Shown one piece after another: positions 39,509-48,114 of a DNA stretch of 64,000 nucleotides (position 1 is the stretch's first letter; every line of letters begins with the position of its first letter). Location: assembly GCA_028716975.1 (NCBI GenBank), contig JAQUOU010000002.1, forward strand, positions 1 to 64,000. The letters are read 5' to 3'. Source of the stretch: Methylobacter sp. (GTDB lineage: Bacteria > Pseudomonadota > Gammaproteobacteria > Methylococcales > Methylomonadaceae). A program made the translations under genes and the position numbers. The notes beneath the pieces were generated by a model. The model saw only the letters and a program-made list of their open reading frames with translations, did not search any database and had not been told where the DNA came from.

Positions 39509-42500
39509 CTATGCAAAAGCATTGGCGTACTCATTCCACAGGCGGGGCGTTTCCCATACATCGACGAAAACAGGATCGCCGTTTTCGCCGCCGAATTTTT
39601 TCTCAACCGTAATTTCAATTGATTTGCTGAAGAAAAGCACTTCTACTTTAACTGTCAAGGTCGCCATGCCTGACGCTTTTTTTGTTTCAGATTCATAAGT
39701 AAAGCTCAGCATGAATTCCAGCGAAATTGAAATCAGCCCAAGCACCGACAACTCGCCGCCCATGCGTAAATAGCCTGATAAGGTGGCGAAATCTTTGCCC
39801 TCTTTTGACTCAAGCTTGAAATAAATGCCAGCAAGGATATGAACGCCGCCGCTGGCAACGCCCAGGTTAATGGATGCCGAAGCGCCAAATTCAAACGCGG
39901 CTTCCACCACGCGAAGTGCCTGGGTATCAAGCTGCAGATGAAAAAATCCGCCCCCGCCGAAGAAGGCGACCGTTAAATTAAACGGATGCTGCCGTTCGGA
40001 GATATTGAAGTCAAACAGCGGACTGCCGTTTAAAAACGGCAGGGTCAATGCTGCCCCCAGACTGACATCTTTAAGAGCAAATACACCCACTGCGACAGGC
40101 GGCAGGCCGATTGCAAATCCGGCGCGGATCGCCGGTTCGGGGGTGATCTCCAGGCTGGCGCCGTCGCCGAATAGCCCTGGAGGAATAATGTTTTTAAGCT
40201 CGTTGACAAACTTCAGGTCGCCTAAAAACTCCAGTGCGTCCGGGTTTTTTAGCTGCACGTTGACGTCAGTTTTTTGGCCAGTTTCCGAGGTGAAGCTGAA
40301 GGAGTCGAAGCTGAGCTTGACGACATTGAGGAACTCCAGGTGGAAATGAGTCAGCTTGCCGGTGAACTTTGATGATCCTGCCTTGCCATCAGTGGGTTGT
40401 TCAACTAATCCTTCGATTTCTAATGCCGCTCCTGCCTCGCGGACGAATTTAAAAAAGCCTGCATCCACTTCTTCTATACTCGGCTTCCAATTCAGCTTGA
40501 CGGCGGGCGGAGCGGCTTGCGGTAAAAACTGAATCGTGGGCGCATTGCCGAAAGTACCGGCTGAAATGAGTTCAGTAAGCTTTAACTTGCCAAACAAGGT
40601 AGCCGCATCCCCCGCATCTTTAAAGAAATCGGCAGGTTTAAACTCATTAGCAGCGGCGTTAGCGAGATCGCCTGCGGCGGCTCCCAATTTTCGGGTTACG
40701 CTCGATATTGACAGATTGGGAGTGGCGATGCCGCCTGCTTTGTCTGCTGAGAAGTTCGACTGCACTTTGTCGAGTAGTTCGGCGAAGACTTCATTGCCGC
40801 TGTCAAAGTCCGAATTCAGGTAATTCGCGAAGTATTTTATTTCCGTTGCGGCGGTCGTTCCTATTAGTTGCTCTACTGCCGTTAAATTAACCGCTGCTTT
40901 GTCGAGCCTAGGCAAAAATTTTGCTATGACGGCATTGTCGGTGTCAAAGTAGAGCGAGCGCGTAGTCAGAGTGGTGTTGTCGCTGGCATCGCCGTTGACG
41001 GGAGCATAGGTTATGGGTTGACCGAGAACTTGGCAGACTCGGCGATTGCTCAAGCCATCCTTAGCTTTTGCATTCTTGTATTCAGTTCGAATGGATTCAA
41101 TAGCTGGAAGCACGGCATCACTGTTGGGCACAAAAATCAGCGCCGCCGTAAAATCAATCGTATGATTTTCGCTGTCCTGGCCTACGGCATGAAATTTAAA
41201 ATCATTTCCTCCCACTTCAATCCAGAAGGAGTACTCTGTTCCTCCAATGGGTAGCGGTAATCCAATGTCCGGCGTGCTCAGCGTGGTCAAGCGCACTTGT
41301 TTCAAAGGCATGCCTCGCCCTGCATTCGGCAATGCTTCCTGATTTGCGTCCGCTTTCGTATAGTCCTTTAGCGGCTGCCGCACCACGATAAACATGCGCT
41401 GCGCCAGATAAGCCACAGGCGAACCATTGGCATCGTTGAATTTGCGCTCCGTTACTTTAACCAGCGCGGCCCGATGCCCAAAGGGATAGAGATACCCTTC
41501 GTAGACAATTCGCACATAATGGTCGCGGCCTTGCGTAGCTGTATGCCCCCATTCCGAAATATTAAGAGACTGGCCGGGATTGCCAATTCTGATCGGCGGA
41601 AAAAAAGGCGGACGATCGCGTAGCAGCGGATCAAGCAATGCTATGAAGTCTTCCTTGAGGAGTTTTCTGTTAAATTCTACCGGCCCCATATCCGCGAAAT
41701 TTGGCGGAGCGGCTTCGATAAGCAGAGGATTAACCGGAAGCGGATCAAATAAGCCACGGCGATTAAATAGCAATTCGGTTGGAGGCTCCCAGTTGCCTCG
41801 AGATTTCAGCCATCCGCCCAGCGGCGAGAGCATCACCTGCTCGGCTTGAATGGACTTGGGCTGATAGGTTGTCCAATCGGTTCGGGATTTAATAAAGCCC
41901 CGAAATGCCGAAGTAAGAATGACCAGTTCATGGCGGTCGCGGGCATTCATTGCCGTCAGAACAGATTGCCCGGCCCATTTATCAGCTTCACCCAGGGTTG
42001 GCCAACTTGGTTTTGGCTTGGATGACTTCGCGACATAATCCGGCGACCAGATTGCCCTCATTGGCGCAGGGCGGCTCTTGGAGAGATTAACAATCTTCTC
42101 TCCTTCCCGATAGGCGAGCCGGGTATGCCAAAGTTCCGTGCGCCCCGCATGAGTTTGTGGGGAAGCGGCATTAACCCAAACCACGCTGCGGTCAGGCGAT
42201 AAAGTCAGGCGGTAAGGCATTTCTATCGCGGTTTCGACTTCGCCGGGGGGAGTAATGGGTGGAGCATTCGTCCGTTGCTCATCGGTTGGCGATGCGGGAA
42301 TATCCGCGAGAGCTGAAACGCTCAACTCCCAGTCAGACCAGTTTAATAAGCCTTCAATGCTATAAGGAATTCGCGGATTGCTGCTGGCGGGCAACTGAAA
42401 CACAAGACGCGTGGGCTGCCCCATTCTTGCCTGCGATCTTCCAGGCATTTCAGAGCCAGGAAACAGAACCGGCGGCTTGTTGTAGGGCTTGGCTTGCTCA

Positions 42501-42715
42501 TCCGTGGGAGCTTTTGTTGCAGATGACTCATAAACCGCCTCTTCAGCAATGGTTTGCGGCGGAAAATGCGCGATTAAATAGGCTGTCTGCGCCGCATCTT
42601 CGGGGACTAAAACAGGATTAGCCGGATCGCTTTTGTCGAGTTTCAGGTTTCTGCACTCAATTTGCAAATTGAGCAAGTCGTCGGGGCGGAGTAAATCAAC
42701 TTTGAGCGCCATCAT
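39509..42715 (-). CDS. 1068-residue protein of unknown function (middle gene of three-gene module)
   Basis: There is no signal peptide, known enzyme motif or clear transmembrane helix. The first 600 residues are mixed and contain recurring motifs (TELWHTRLAYREG, NARDRHELVILTSAFRGF, HTATQGRDHYVRIVYEGYLYPFGH). The last 250 residues are alternating hydrophobic and glycine-rich strands (FFGGGGFFHLQLDTQ, FEFGASASINLGVASGGVHI, SGYLRMGGELSVLGLISISL), which look like a long beta-sheet or beta-solenoid assembly surface rather than a barrel for export. A GGAG site precedes the double ATG. It lies between the 217- and 1489-residue genes on the same strand. Confidence 0.85.
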   Translation of the reverse strand: MMALKVDLLRPDDLLNLQIECRNLKLDKSDPANPVLVPEDAAQTAYLIAHFPPQTIAEEAVYESSATKAPTDEQAKPYNKPPVLFPGSEMPGRSQARMGQPTRLVFQLPASSNPRIPYSIEGLLNWSDWELSVSALADIPASPTDEQRTNAPPITPPGEVETAIEMPYRLTLSPDRSVVWVNAASPQTHAGRTELWHTRLAYREGEKIVNLSKSRPAPMRAIWSPDYVAKSSKPKPSWPTLGEADKWAGQSVLTAMNARDRHELVILTSAFRGFIKSRTDWTTYQPKSIQAEQVMLSPLGGWLKSRGNWEPPTELLFNRRGLFDPLPVNPLLIEAAPPNFADMGPVEFNRKLLKEDFIALLDPLLRDRPPFFPPIRIGNPGQSLNISEWGHTATQGRDHYVRIVYEGYLYPFGHRAALVKVTERKFNDANGSPVAYLAQRMFIVVRQPLKDYTKADANQEALPNAGRGMPLKQVRLTTLSTPDIGLPLPIGGTEYSFWIEVGGNDFKFHAVGQDSENHTIDFTAALIFVPNSDAVLPAIESIRTEYKNAKAKDGLSNRRVCQVLGQPITYAPVNGDASDNTTLTTRSLYFDTDNAVIAKFLPRLDKAAVNLTAVEQLIGTTAATEIKYFANYLNSDFDSGNEVFAELLDKVQSNFSADKAGGIATPNLSISSVTRKLGAAAGDLANAAANEFKPADFFKDAGDAATLFGKLKLTELISAGTFGNAPTIQFLPQAAPPAVKLNWKPSIEEVDAGFFKFVREAGAALEIEGLVEQPTDGKAGSSKFTGKLTHFHLEFLNVVKLSFDSFSFTSETGQKTDVNVQLKNPDALEFLGDLKFVNELKNIIPPGLFGDGASLEITPEPAIRAGFAIGLPPVAVGVFALKDVSLGAALTLPFLNGSPLFDFNISERQHPFNLTVAFFGGGGFFHLQLDTQALRVVEAAFEFGASASINLGVASGGVHILAGIYFKLESKEGKDFATLSGYLRMGGELSVLGLISISLEFMLSFTYESETKKASGMATLTVKVEVLFFSKSIEITVEKKFGGENGDPVFVDVWETPRLWNEYANAFA

Positions 42716-42892
42716 CCATTCTCCACAATATACAAATAATGATCCGGCAGGGGACTGCCGATTTAAATTCGGGCGGAGTCCCGCCGGAATTTCCGGTTAA
42801 TATGAATCAAGCCGCGCTTGTCTGCAACAACCGGAAACCGGTTTTCTTTCCGGCGATCAGGCTCCTGAATACTTAACAGGCTTGTTTAAGGC

Positions 42893-43546
42893 TTATTGCA
42901 GTTTCGACAAGCCCGCGTCCACGAATTTTGCCCCCGCATTCGCCAAGTCTTGCCGTAAAGCCGGGCTAAAGGTTTGTTGCGCCGCCTGTTCGAATTGCGT
43001 AGCCATCACTAATAAATCGATTCCGTCGAATTCGTGAGTAAACCAATGCGGGCGAGGTCCGGGAAATGGCCATTTTAACCGGGGCGGAGTAGGACACCAA
43101 TCGTCAACAAATTTTGAGATATGCCCGCCGACAATAATAATGCCCTGCTGCTCGCCATTGCGCGCCGTGGCATCGGCAATATCCTGAAGCAGCCCGGCGC
43201 GGCTTATGACCGTTTGCGCCACCGCCGCCAAAAAAGCGTAGCGCGGCGGCAACGGCTGCGGATTGAGCGCGACTTCCTCACCGAAGCCGGGTCCGCCCCC
43301 GATAATCTCCCCGGCTTCAGGATGTCGGGCGAGAATGCTTGCGAAAGCAAATTTCCAGGGCTCCGGCCGCGGGCCGAAAACGTAGGTTCGTTCCAACGCC
43401 GCGCGAATAAGCGGATCCCAAGGGCCTGACGGCAGGGGATGCTCGTCATCCTCGCGTCCCCTGCCGCCGATTATTGCGCGTACAAAGGCTAATAATTTTT
43501 CCCGGTTGACAGGCAAGCGTTGATCTTTCGTTGGTTCAGCGTTCAT
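42893..43546 (-). CDS. 217-residue LNPQPLPP-motif protein (first gene of three-gene module)
   Basis: A soluble protein with no recognised domain. Its landmark is EEVALNPQPLPPR near the middle; I recall this proline motif from unrelated hypothetical proteins in actinobacteria and cyanobacteria, which needs a search to confirm. The C-terminal half is helical and ends FVDAGLSKLQ. I chose the ATG at 43546, which has AGGAG 8 bases upstream, over the GTG at 43555. It is followed by 177 bp and then the 1068-residue gene, in which I saw no terminator, so the three genes may be cotranscribed. No promoter could be assigned upstream. Confidence 0.7.
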   Translation of the reverse strand: MNAEPTKDQRLPVNREKLLAFVRAIIGGRGREDDEHPLPSGPWDPLIRAALERTYVFGPRPEPWKFAFASILARHPEAGEIIGGGPGFGEEVALNPQPLPPRYAFLAAVAQTVISRAGLLQDIADATARNGEQQGIIIVGGHISKFVDDWCPTPPRLKWPFPGPRPHWFTHEFDGIDLLVMATQFEQAAQQTFSPALRQDLANAGAKFVDAGLSKLQ

Positions 43547-43555
43547 TTCATCCAC

Positions 43556-44185
43556 TCCTTTTCTGAAAAATAAAACCGTTTCCTGCCGCGCCGGTAATTT
43601 AAGTAATGTTTAGAGCGTTACGTGCTTGGCATTCCAGGAATGTCCGGTCCACGTTAAACAGGAAAGGGGCTTATCTATTACTCGCCAATGCCCATAATGA
43701 AAGCCTTGGAGGGTTAATGAAGTGTAAAAATATTTGTATCGCATGTCTGTGAAGTATCTTACGGGGGCAATGTGAGTTTTTTCATATTTAAAAGGAGCTA
43801 ACGGCTGGAATTGCTATTTTTTAAACAGCGGGATGGATTGGGATTTACTATCAATAATCAATCGATAGATGCCTAACACACTCATCCCCAGCAAGCTGTT
43901 TTTCCCTAAAAGATGATCCGCGGCGAAGGCCGCTTCTACGTTTTGAAGGGGATTTCCCCGGCAATTCTCAGCTCCTGCAGCATGCCGATTTTAGCTTCGG
44001 CCATGCCAGTTGCGGGGTAAAGGCAGTATCTGCGGCCCAGCGCAGCTATCATGGAAGCCGGCAACACGACCAAATCCGCGCAGGAAAAAAGCGTTCTCCA
44101 CACCCGAGTGGATAAACCGTTCTGGGGCGACTCATCGGCCCAGGCCGAAAATTGTTATTCCCACACCGGTGAAGATAACAATTAC
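43556..44185. other. Intergenic region with a gene remnant
   Basis: These 630 bp separate the three-gene module from the pyr cluster. The half next to the module (43556-43813) shows no coding potential. The other half holds a frameshifted remnant of an aspartic-protease-like gene on the minus strand (43814-44050). Confidence 0.5.
43814..44050 (-). pseudogene. Frameshifted 3' remnant of a retropepsin-like (clan AA) aspartic protease gene
   Basis: Reading the minus strand, one frame gives TGMAEAKIGMLQELRIAGEI and then meets a TAG. Shifting frame at about 43940 gives NVEAAFAADHLLGKNSLLGM, then SVLGIYRLII and a stop at 43814. The joined order (beta-strand with AEAKI, LxELxIAG, NVEA, LLGMSxLGxYR) matches the C-terminal half of small periplasmic retropepsin-like proteases (TIGR02281 type). 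The half that should carry the DTGA active site is not present upstream, where pyrX ends. I read it as a decayed gene. Confidence 0.5.
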
Positions 44186-45472
44186 TTAACACTCTTCCAG
44201 GCAATGAATAATTCTGCCTGCCTGCAAAGTGCAGGTTACTCGGCCTTTCAATGTCCGCCCCCAAAAAGGCGTATTGGCACCCAGGCTTTTCCAGTTGTCT
44301 GAATTGACTTGCCAGTCTCGTTCAGGATCAAAAATGCACACGTCTGCTGAAAAACCCGGGGTCAGGGCGCCGCTGTTGATACGGAGAATACGAGCGGGGT
44401 TTTTGCTTAGAGATGCTATGCCTTGCTCCAGTGTTATGGCCTTCTCGGCTACCAGTTTGAGCATTAACGGCAATACGGTTTCCAATGATGAAATCCCTGG
44501 CTCTGTTTCGGGGAATGCGCCCAGTTTGGCGTCTATATCATGCGGCTGATGGTCGGAACATAGACTGTCAAGTATGCCGTTGGCCAGGCCATGTCTCAGG
44601 TACTGCTTATCGGTTTGGCTGCGTAATGGCGGCAATACATGGTAGATGCTGTCAAAAGGAGCGATGTCATTTTCGGTTAGATGCAGTTGATGAATGGCGG
44701 CGTCCGCAGTGACATTCAAGCCATACTTTTTTGCCTGGTGTATCTTGATTACCGAACGCTTGCAGCTTAATTGGCCAAAATGGACACGGCAGCCGGTAAG
44801 CTCGGCCAATTCAAGGCATTGAGCCAGTGCGATGGTTTCGGCGGCTTCAGGGATGCTCGGCAATCCGTAGCGGGTTGAGAACGCGCCCTCGTGAGCGCAA
44901 CCGTTATTACTCAGCCAAAAATCATTAGGCCGAAACATCAGCAATAAGTCATGGCTCGCGGCATACTCCATCGCCCGCCTTAATATCAAAAGATTTTTTA
45001 CCGGCTCATTAGCATTGCTGACGGCAATACAACCTGCCTGTTTAAGCGAAAGCATGGAGCTTAATTCTGCGCCTTCCAGCTTCTGGGTAAGGGCTGCGAT
45101 CGGGTAAACTTGATCATAGCCGGCTTTTTTCGCCAGCTCCCTAACCAGTTCTGCAACTGCTGTCGTATCAATGACAGGGGCGGTATCCGGCTGAAGGCAC
45201 AGGGTGGTTATTCCGGCACTGGCGGCGGCGCAGGTTTCACTTTTGAAAGTTGCCTTGCGGCTATGTCCCATATCGCGCAAGCGCGTGCTCAAGTCTATAA
45301 AGCCCGGGCACACTATCCGGTTTTTGGCTTCAATGACTTGAGCCGGCTTGAAACCGGCCGGTTCATTGGTAATGGAGATAATTTTTCCATCAGCGATATA
45401 AACAGACCCTGTGCGGTCGATTTCGTTGGCCGGGTCGATGATTCGTCCGTCCCTGATATGTATCTGATCCAT
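44186..45472 (-). CDS. pyrX: Non-catalytic dihydroorotase homologue (PyrC'/PyrX)
   Basis: This 428-residue amidohydrolase-fold protein resembles dihydroorotase, but the first metal-ligand motif, normally DxHxHxR, reads D60-L-S62-T-R64-L-R66, so both histidines are lost. This is the state of the pyrB-linked PyrC' proteins of Pseudomonas and relatives, which do not hydrolyse dihydroorotate but are needed to assemble active aspartate transcarbamoylase dodecamers. Its start overlaps the pyrB stop by 1 bp (TGATG). An active pyrC must be elsewhere. Confidence 0.88.
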   Translation of the reverse strand: MDQIHIRDGRIIDPANEIDRTGSVYIADGKIISITNEPAGFKPAQVIEAKNRIVCPGFIDLSTRLRDMGHSRKATFKSETCAAASAGITTLCLQPDTAPVIDTTAVAELVRELAKKAGYDQVYPIAALTQKLEGAELSSMLSLKQAGCIAVSNANEPVKNLLILRRAMEYAASHDLLLMFRPNDFWLSNNGCAHEGAFSTRYGLPSIPEAAETIALAQCLELAELTGCRVHFGQLSCKRSVIKIHQAKKYGLNVTADAAIHQLHLTENDIAPFDSIYHVLPPLRSQTDKQYLRHGLANGILDSLCSDHQPHDIDAKLGAFPETEPGISSLETVLPLMLKLVAEKAITLEQGIASLSKNPARILRINSGALTPGFSADVCIFDPERDWQVNSDNWKSLGANTPFWGRTLKGRVTCTLQAGRIIHCLEEC

Positions 45473-46434
45473 CAGGCAAGTCCCTGTTTTTGCATGGCCA
45501 TAGCCATAATCGCCATACGGATGGCTATGCCGTTGCTGACTTGTTTCAGGATGACCGATTGCGGGCCGTCAGCCACTTTGGAATCAATTTCCACCCCACG
45601 GTTAATCGGCCCCGGATGCATAACGATGGCATCGGGTTTGGCAATTTTCAGTTTTTCTTCAGTAAGACCGAAACATTTAAAATATTCGCTTTCACTGGGC
45701 AGCAACGCCGAACTCATGCGTTCTTTTTGCAGGCGCAGCATGGTAACGACATCAATATCCTTGAGTCCTTCAGTCAAATTATGTGAAACACTGACGCCCA
45801 ATGTTTCAACATGAGCAGGAAGCAAGGTCTTCGGAGCAATAACCCGGATTTCGGCGACGCCCAGAGTATTTAATGCCTGAATCTGTGAGCGGGCAACGCG
45901 GGAATGCAAAATGTCGCCAATAATGGCCACGCGCAGATTTGCAAAGTCTTTTTTTATCTGGCGAATAGTAAACATGTCCAGCATGGCCTGGGTTGGATGG
46001 GCATGCTGCCCGTCACCGGCATTGATAACGCTGATATGCGGGGCGGTATGCCGGGCTATAAAATGAGCAGCGCCGCTAATGGAATGACGCACCACGAACA
46101 TGTCTACATACATGGCTTGCAAGTTGCGGATGGTGTCGAGCAGGCTTTCCCCTTTTGAGGTTGAAGAAGTCGCGATGCTCATGCTTAACACATCGGCAGA
46201 CAACCGCTTTGCCGCCAGTTCAAAGGTTGCGCGCGTGCGGGTGCTGTTTTCAAAGAACAGGTTGACGATGGTCTTGCCGCGCAGCAAGGGGACTTTTTTA
46301 ACCTTTTGTTCCGACATGCCGATAAAGGATTCGGCCATATCCAGAATTTCTGTTAACAAGTTCTTGTTCAGACCTTCGATAGTCAAAAAATGTCTAAGCT
46401 TACCTTCCGAATTTAACTGCAGGTTATCAGCCAT
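45472..46434 (-). CDS. pyrB: Aspartate carbamoyltransferase catalytic subunit
   Basis: This 320-residue transcarbamoylase has the carbamoyl-phosphate motif [13 protein letters not shown], the [11 protein letters not shown] segment (which contributes to the active site) and the C-terminal [11 protein letters not shown]. It makes N-carbamoyl-aspartate, the first committed pyrimidine step. It lies 4 bp after pyrR and overlaps pyrX by 1 bp, the class A ATCase arrangement, which has no PyrI. Confidence 0.97.
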   Translation of the reverse strand: MADNLQLNSEGKLRHFLTIEGLNKNLLTEILDMAESFIGMSEQKVKKVPLLRGKTIVNLFFENSTRTRATFELAAKRLSADVLSMSIATSSTSKGESLLDTIRNLQAMYVDMFVVRHSISGAAHFIARHTAPHISVINAGDGQHAHPTQAMLDMFTIRQIKKDFANLRVAIIGDILHSRVARSQIQALNTLGVAEIRVIAPKTLLPAHVETLGVSVSHNLTEGLKDIDVVTMLRLQKERMSSALLPSESEYFKCFGLTEEKLKIAKPDAIVMHPGPINRGVEIDSKVADGPQSVILKQVSNGIAIRMAIMAMAMQKQGLA

Positions 46435-46438
46435 AGAT

Positions 46439-46957
46439 TTATGCGGCTACCTCAATAGTTCGTAACTCAATAGCCAATGGCTCAGGACCTGTCAGTTTAA
46501 TTCGCTGGTTTGCATCTAGAATGATGCTTGCTCCGATACAATCGGGATTGAGGGGGATTTGCCTGCCGTCACGTTTTATCAACACCGCCAGAACTACCTG
46601 GTTGGGCCGCCCATAGTCAAAAATTTCATTCAAGGCGGCACGGATGGTTCTTCCGGTATAAAAAACATCATCTACCAGGATAATTTCACGACCTTCAATA
46701 TGAGGGGGCAATTGGCTCGGCTTTACATCGGGATTGACGCCGATTTGCGAGAAATCGTCCCGATAAAATGAAATATCCAGTAGTCCCAGCGGCTCCTCGA
46801 TATTGAGCCGCCGGTGCATGTGTTCGGCAATCCATACGCCGCCGGTGCGAATACCTATCATCAGCGGATTGACGAGGTTTCTTTCCACCACGCTATGTTT
46901 TAGCGCGGCTTCCAGGTTATCAAGCAGGTCAGGTATTTTTAAGTTTCTTAGGGGCAT
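46439..46957 (-). CDS. pyrR: PyrR bifunctional regulator/uracil phosphoribosyltransferase
   Basis: This 172-residue PRT-fold protein has the PRPP-binding signature [18 protein letters not shown] and [10 protein letters not shown]. In Gram-positives PyrR binds UMP and attenuates pyr mRNA. Here the gene overlaps ruvX by 29 bp, leaving no leader, so an attenuation role within this operon is doubtful and the phosphoribosyltransferase role is safer. It sits immediately before pyrB. Confidence 0.93.
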   Translation of the reverse strand: MPLRNLKIPDLLDNLEAALKHSVVERNLVNPLMIGIRTGGVWIAEHMHRRLNIEEPLGLLDISFYRDDFSQIGVNPDVKPSQLPPHIEGREIILVDDVFYTGRTIRAALNEIFDYGRPNQVVLAVLIKRDGRQIPLNPDCIGASIILDANQRIKLTGPEPLAIELRTIEVAA

Positions 46958-47408
46958 TTTTTGTTAAGTAGTCATTTAACCAGGTCTGCAGGATAAGCTG
47001 GGCAGCAAGTTGATCCTGTACTTCCCAGAGTTTGGTTGCCGTGACGCTGACTTCATCAAACAACATTTGCTTGGCTTCAAATGTCGATAAGGTTTCATCC
47101 TGTTGATACACCGGCAGTTGATACCGGCCCTCCAACTGCCGGCAGAATTTTAACATACGCGGGGTTATAGGATTGTCCGAACCGTCCGCCTGTTTTGAAA
47201 TCCCTACCACTAAACCCGCCGGTTGCCACTCCTGTATTAACTTGCTGATTTTCCCCCAATCAGGACTTTGATTAATCGAGCGAATAGTTTGCAATGAATT
47301 GGCTGTAGAGGTGGTCGTCTGGCCTACCGCTATGCCTATTTTTTTATTGCCGAAATCAAATCCGATATATGTATCGGTATGGGTTTTGGGTAGTAAGGGA
47401 TCTCGCAT
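46929..47408 (-). CDS. ruvX: RuvX/YqgF RNase H-like nuclease
   Basis: This 159-residue protein has the RNase H-fold start YIGFDFGNKKIGIAVGQ with catalytic Asp, and a YQQDETLSTFEA motif carrying further acidic residues. YqgF/RuvX is a putative Holliday-junction resolvase that also takes part in 16S rRNA 5' maturation. I use the ATG at 47408; an in-frame TTG at 47435 would add nine residues that do not resemble the family. It overlaps pyrR by 29 bp. Confidence 0.92.
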   Translation of the reverse strand: MRDPLLPKTHTDTYIGFDFGNKKIGIAVGQTTTSTANSLQTIRSINQSPDWGKISKLIQEWQPAGLVVGISKQADGSDNPITPRMLKFCRQLEGRYQLPVYQQDETLSTFEAKQMLFDEVSVTATKLWEVQDQLAAQLILQTWLNDYLTKNAPKKLKNT

Positions 47409-47510
47409 AGTCTTGCATGCATAACCGGAAAGCAAGGGAAAAAGTGTAGAGTCAATACCGCAAGACTGGCTCTACGTTAATGATTAAAGGCGGACAAACG
47501 CAGGCCGGGT

Positions 47511-48074
47511 TTAGCCATGTCCGGCCGGCATGGTTAATTGGTGAATATCAATACCAATTTGACCTGCCGCCGCGCTCCAACGCAAATCCACCGGGGTTTC
47601 AAATAAAACCTGGGTAGCAAATGGCGTATTCAGCCAGGCATTATCCAGCATTTCTTTTTCCAGTTGCCCTTCGCTCCATCCCGCATAACCTAAAGCCACC
47701 AGATATTTTTCAGGCCCGTCTCCGACGGCAATGGCTTCAATTACATCACGTGATGTGGTTAGGGAAATAGACTCTGAAATGGGTAGCGTGGCATCCCAAT
47801 TTCCGCCCGCAGGATGTAATACAAAACCTCGCTCCTGCTGAACAGGACCCCCTGCAAAAACAGGGGCTTCTGCCGCAGAAGCCGAAGTGACGTGGATATC
47901 CATTTGTTTAAAAATTTCGCTCAGCTTCATTTCTGCCGGCCTGTTAATGACTATGCCTAATGCGCCCTCTTGATTGTGCTGGCACAAATAAGTCACGGTA
48001 TGAAAAAAATTAGGGTCAGCCAAACTGGGCATGGCGATAATAAACTGGTTATTTAAGTAAGTAGCTCGGCTCAT
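47511..48074 (-). CDS. yqgE: YqgE/AlgH family protein (UPF0301)
   Basis: This 187-residue protein has the family's N-terminal LNNQFIIAMPSLADPNFFHT and EGALGIVINRP, plus the VFAGGPVQQERGFVLH strand. The biochemical role is unknown; AlgH was named from alginate regulation in Pseudomonas. yqgE beside ruvX, gshB and pyrR-pyrB is a strongly conserved gammaproteobacterial order, which supports the call. Confidence 0.94.
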   Translation of the reverse strand: MSRATYLNNQFIIAMPSLADPNFFHTVTYLCQHNQEGALGIVINRPAEMKLSEIFKQMDIHVTSASAAEAPVFAGGPVQQERGFVLHPAGGNWDATLPISESISLTTSRDVIEAIAVGDGPEKYLVALGYAGWSEGQLEKEMLDNAWLNTPFATQVLFETPVDLRWSAAAGQIGIDIHQLTMPAGHG

Positions 48075-48114
48075 ATTCGTAGTCTCGAAGGTTATGGGTG
48101 GCTCTGCAAATATT

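Noticed and set aside
34982..43546. Three large genes as prophage tail or contractile-injection genes
   Set aside because: No sheath, tube, baseplate, spike, capsid, terminase, integrase or holin gene is nearby, and the proteins show no familiar tail motif.
44186..45472. Active dihydroorotase PyrC
   Set aside because: The first metal-ligand motif lacks both histidines, so a non-catalytic PyrC' fits better.
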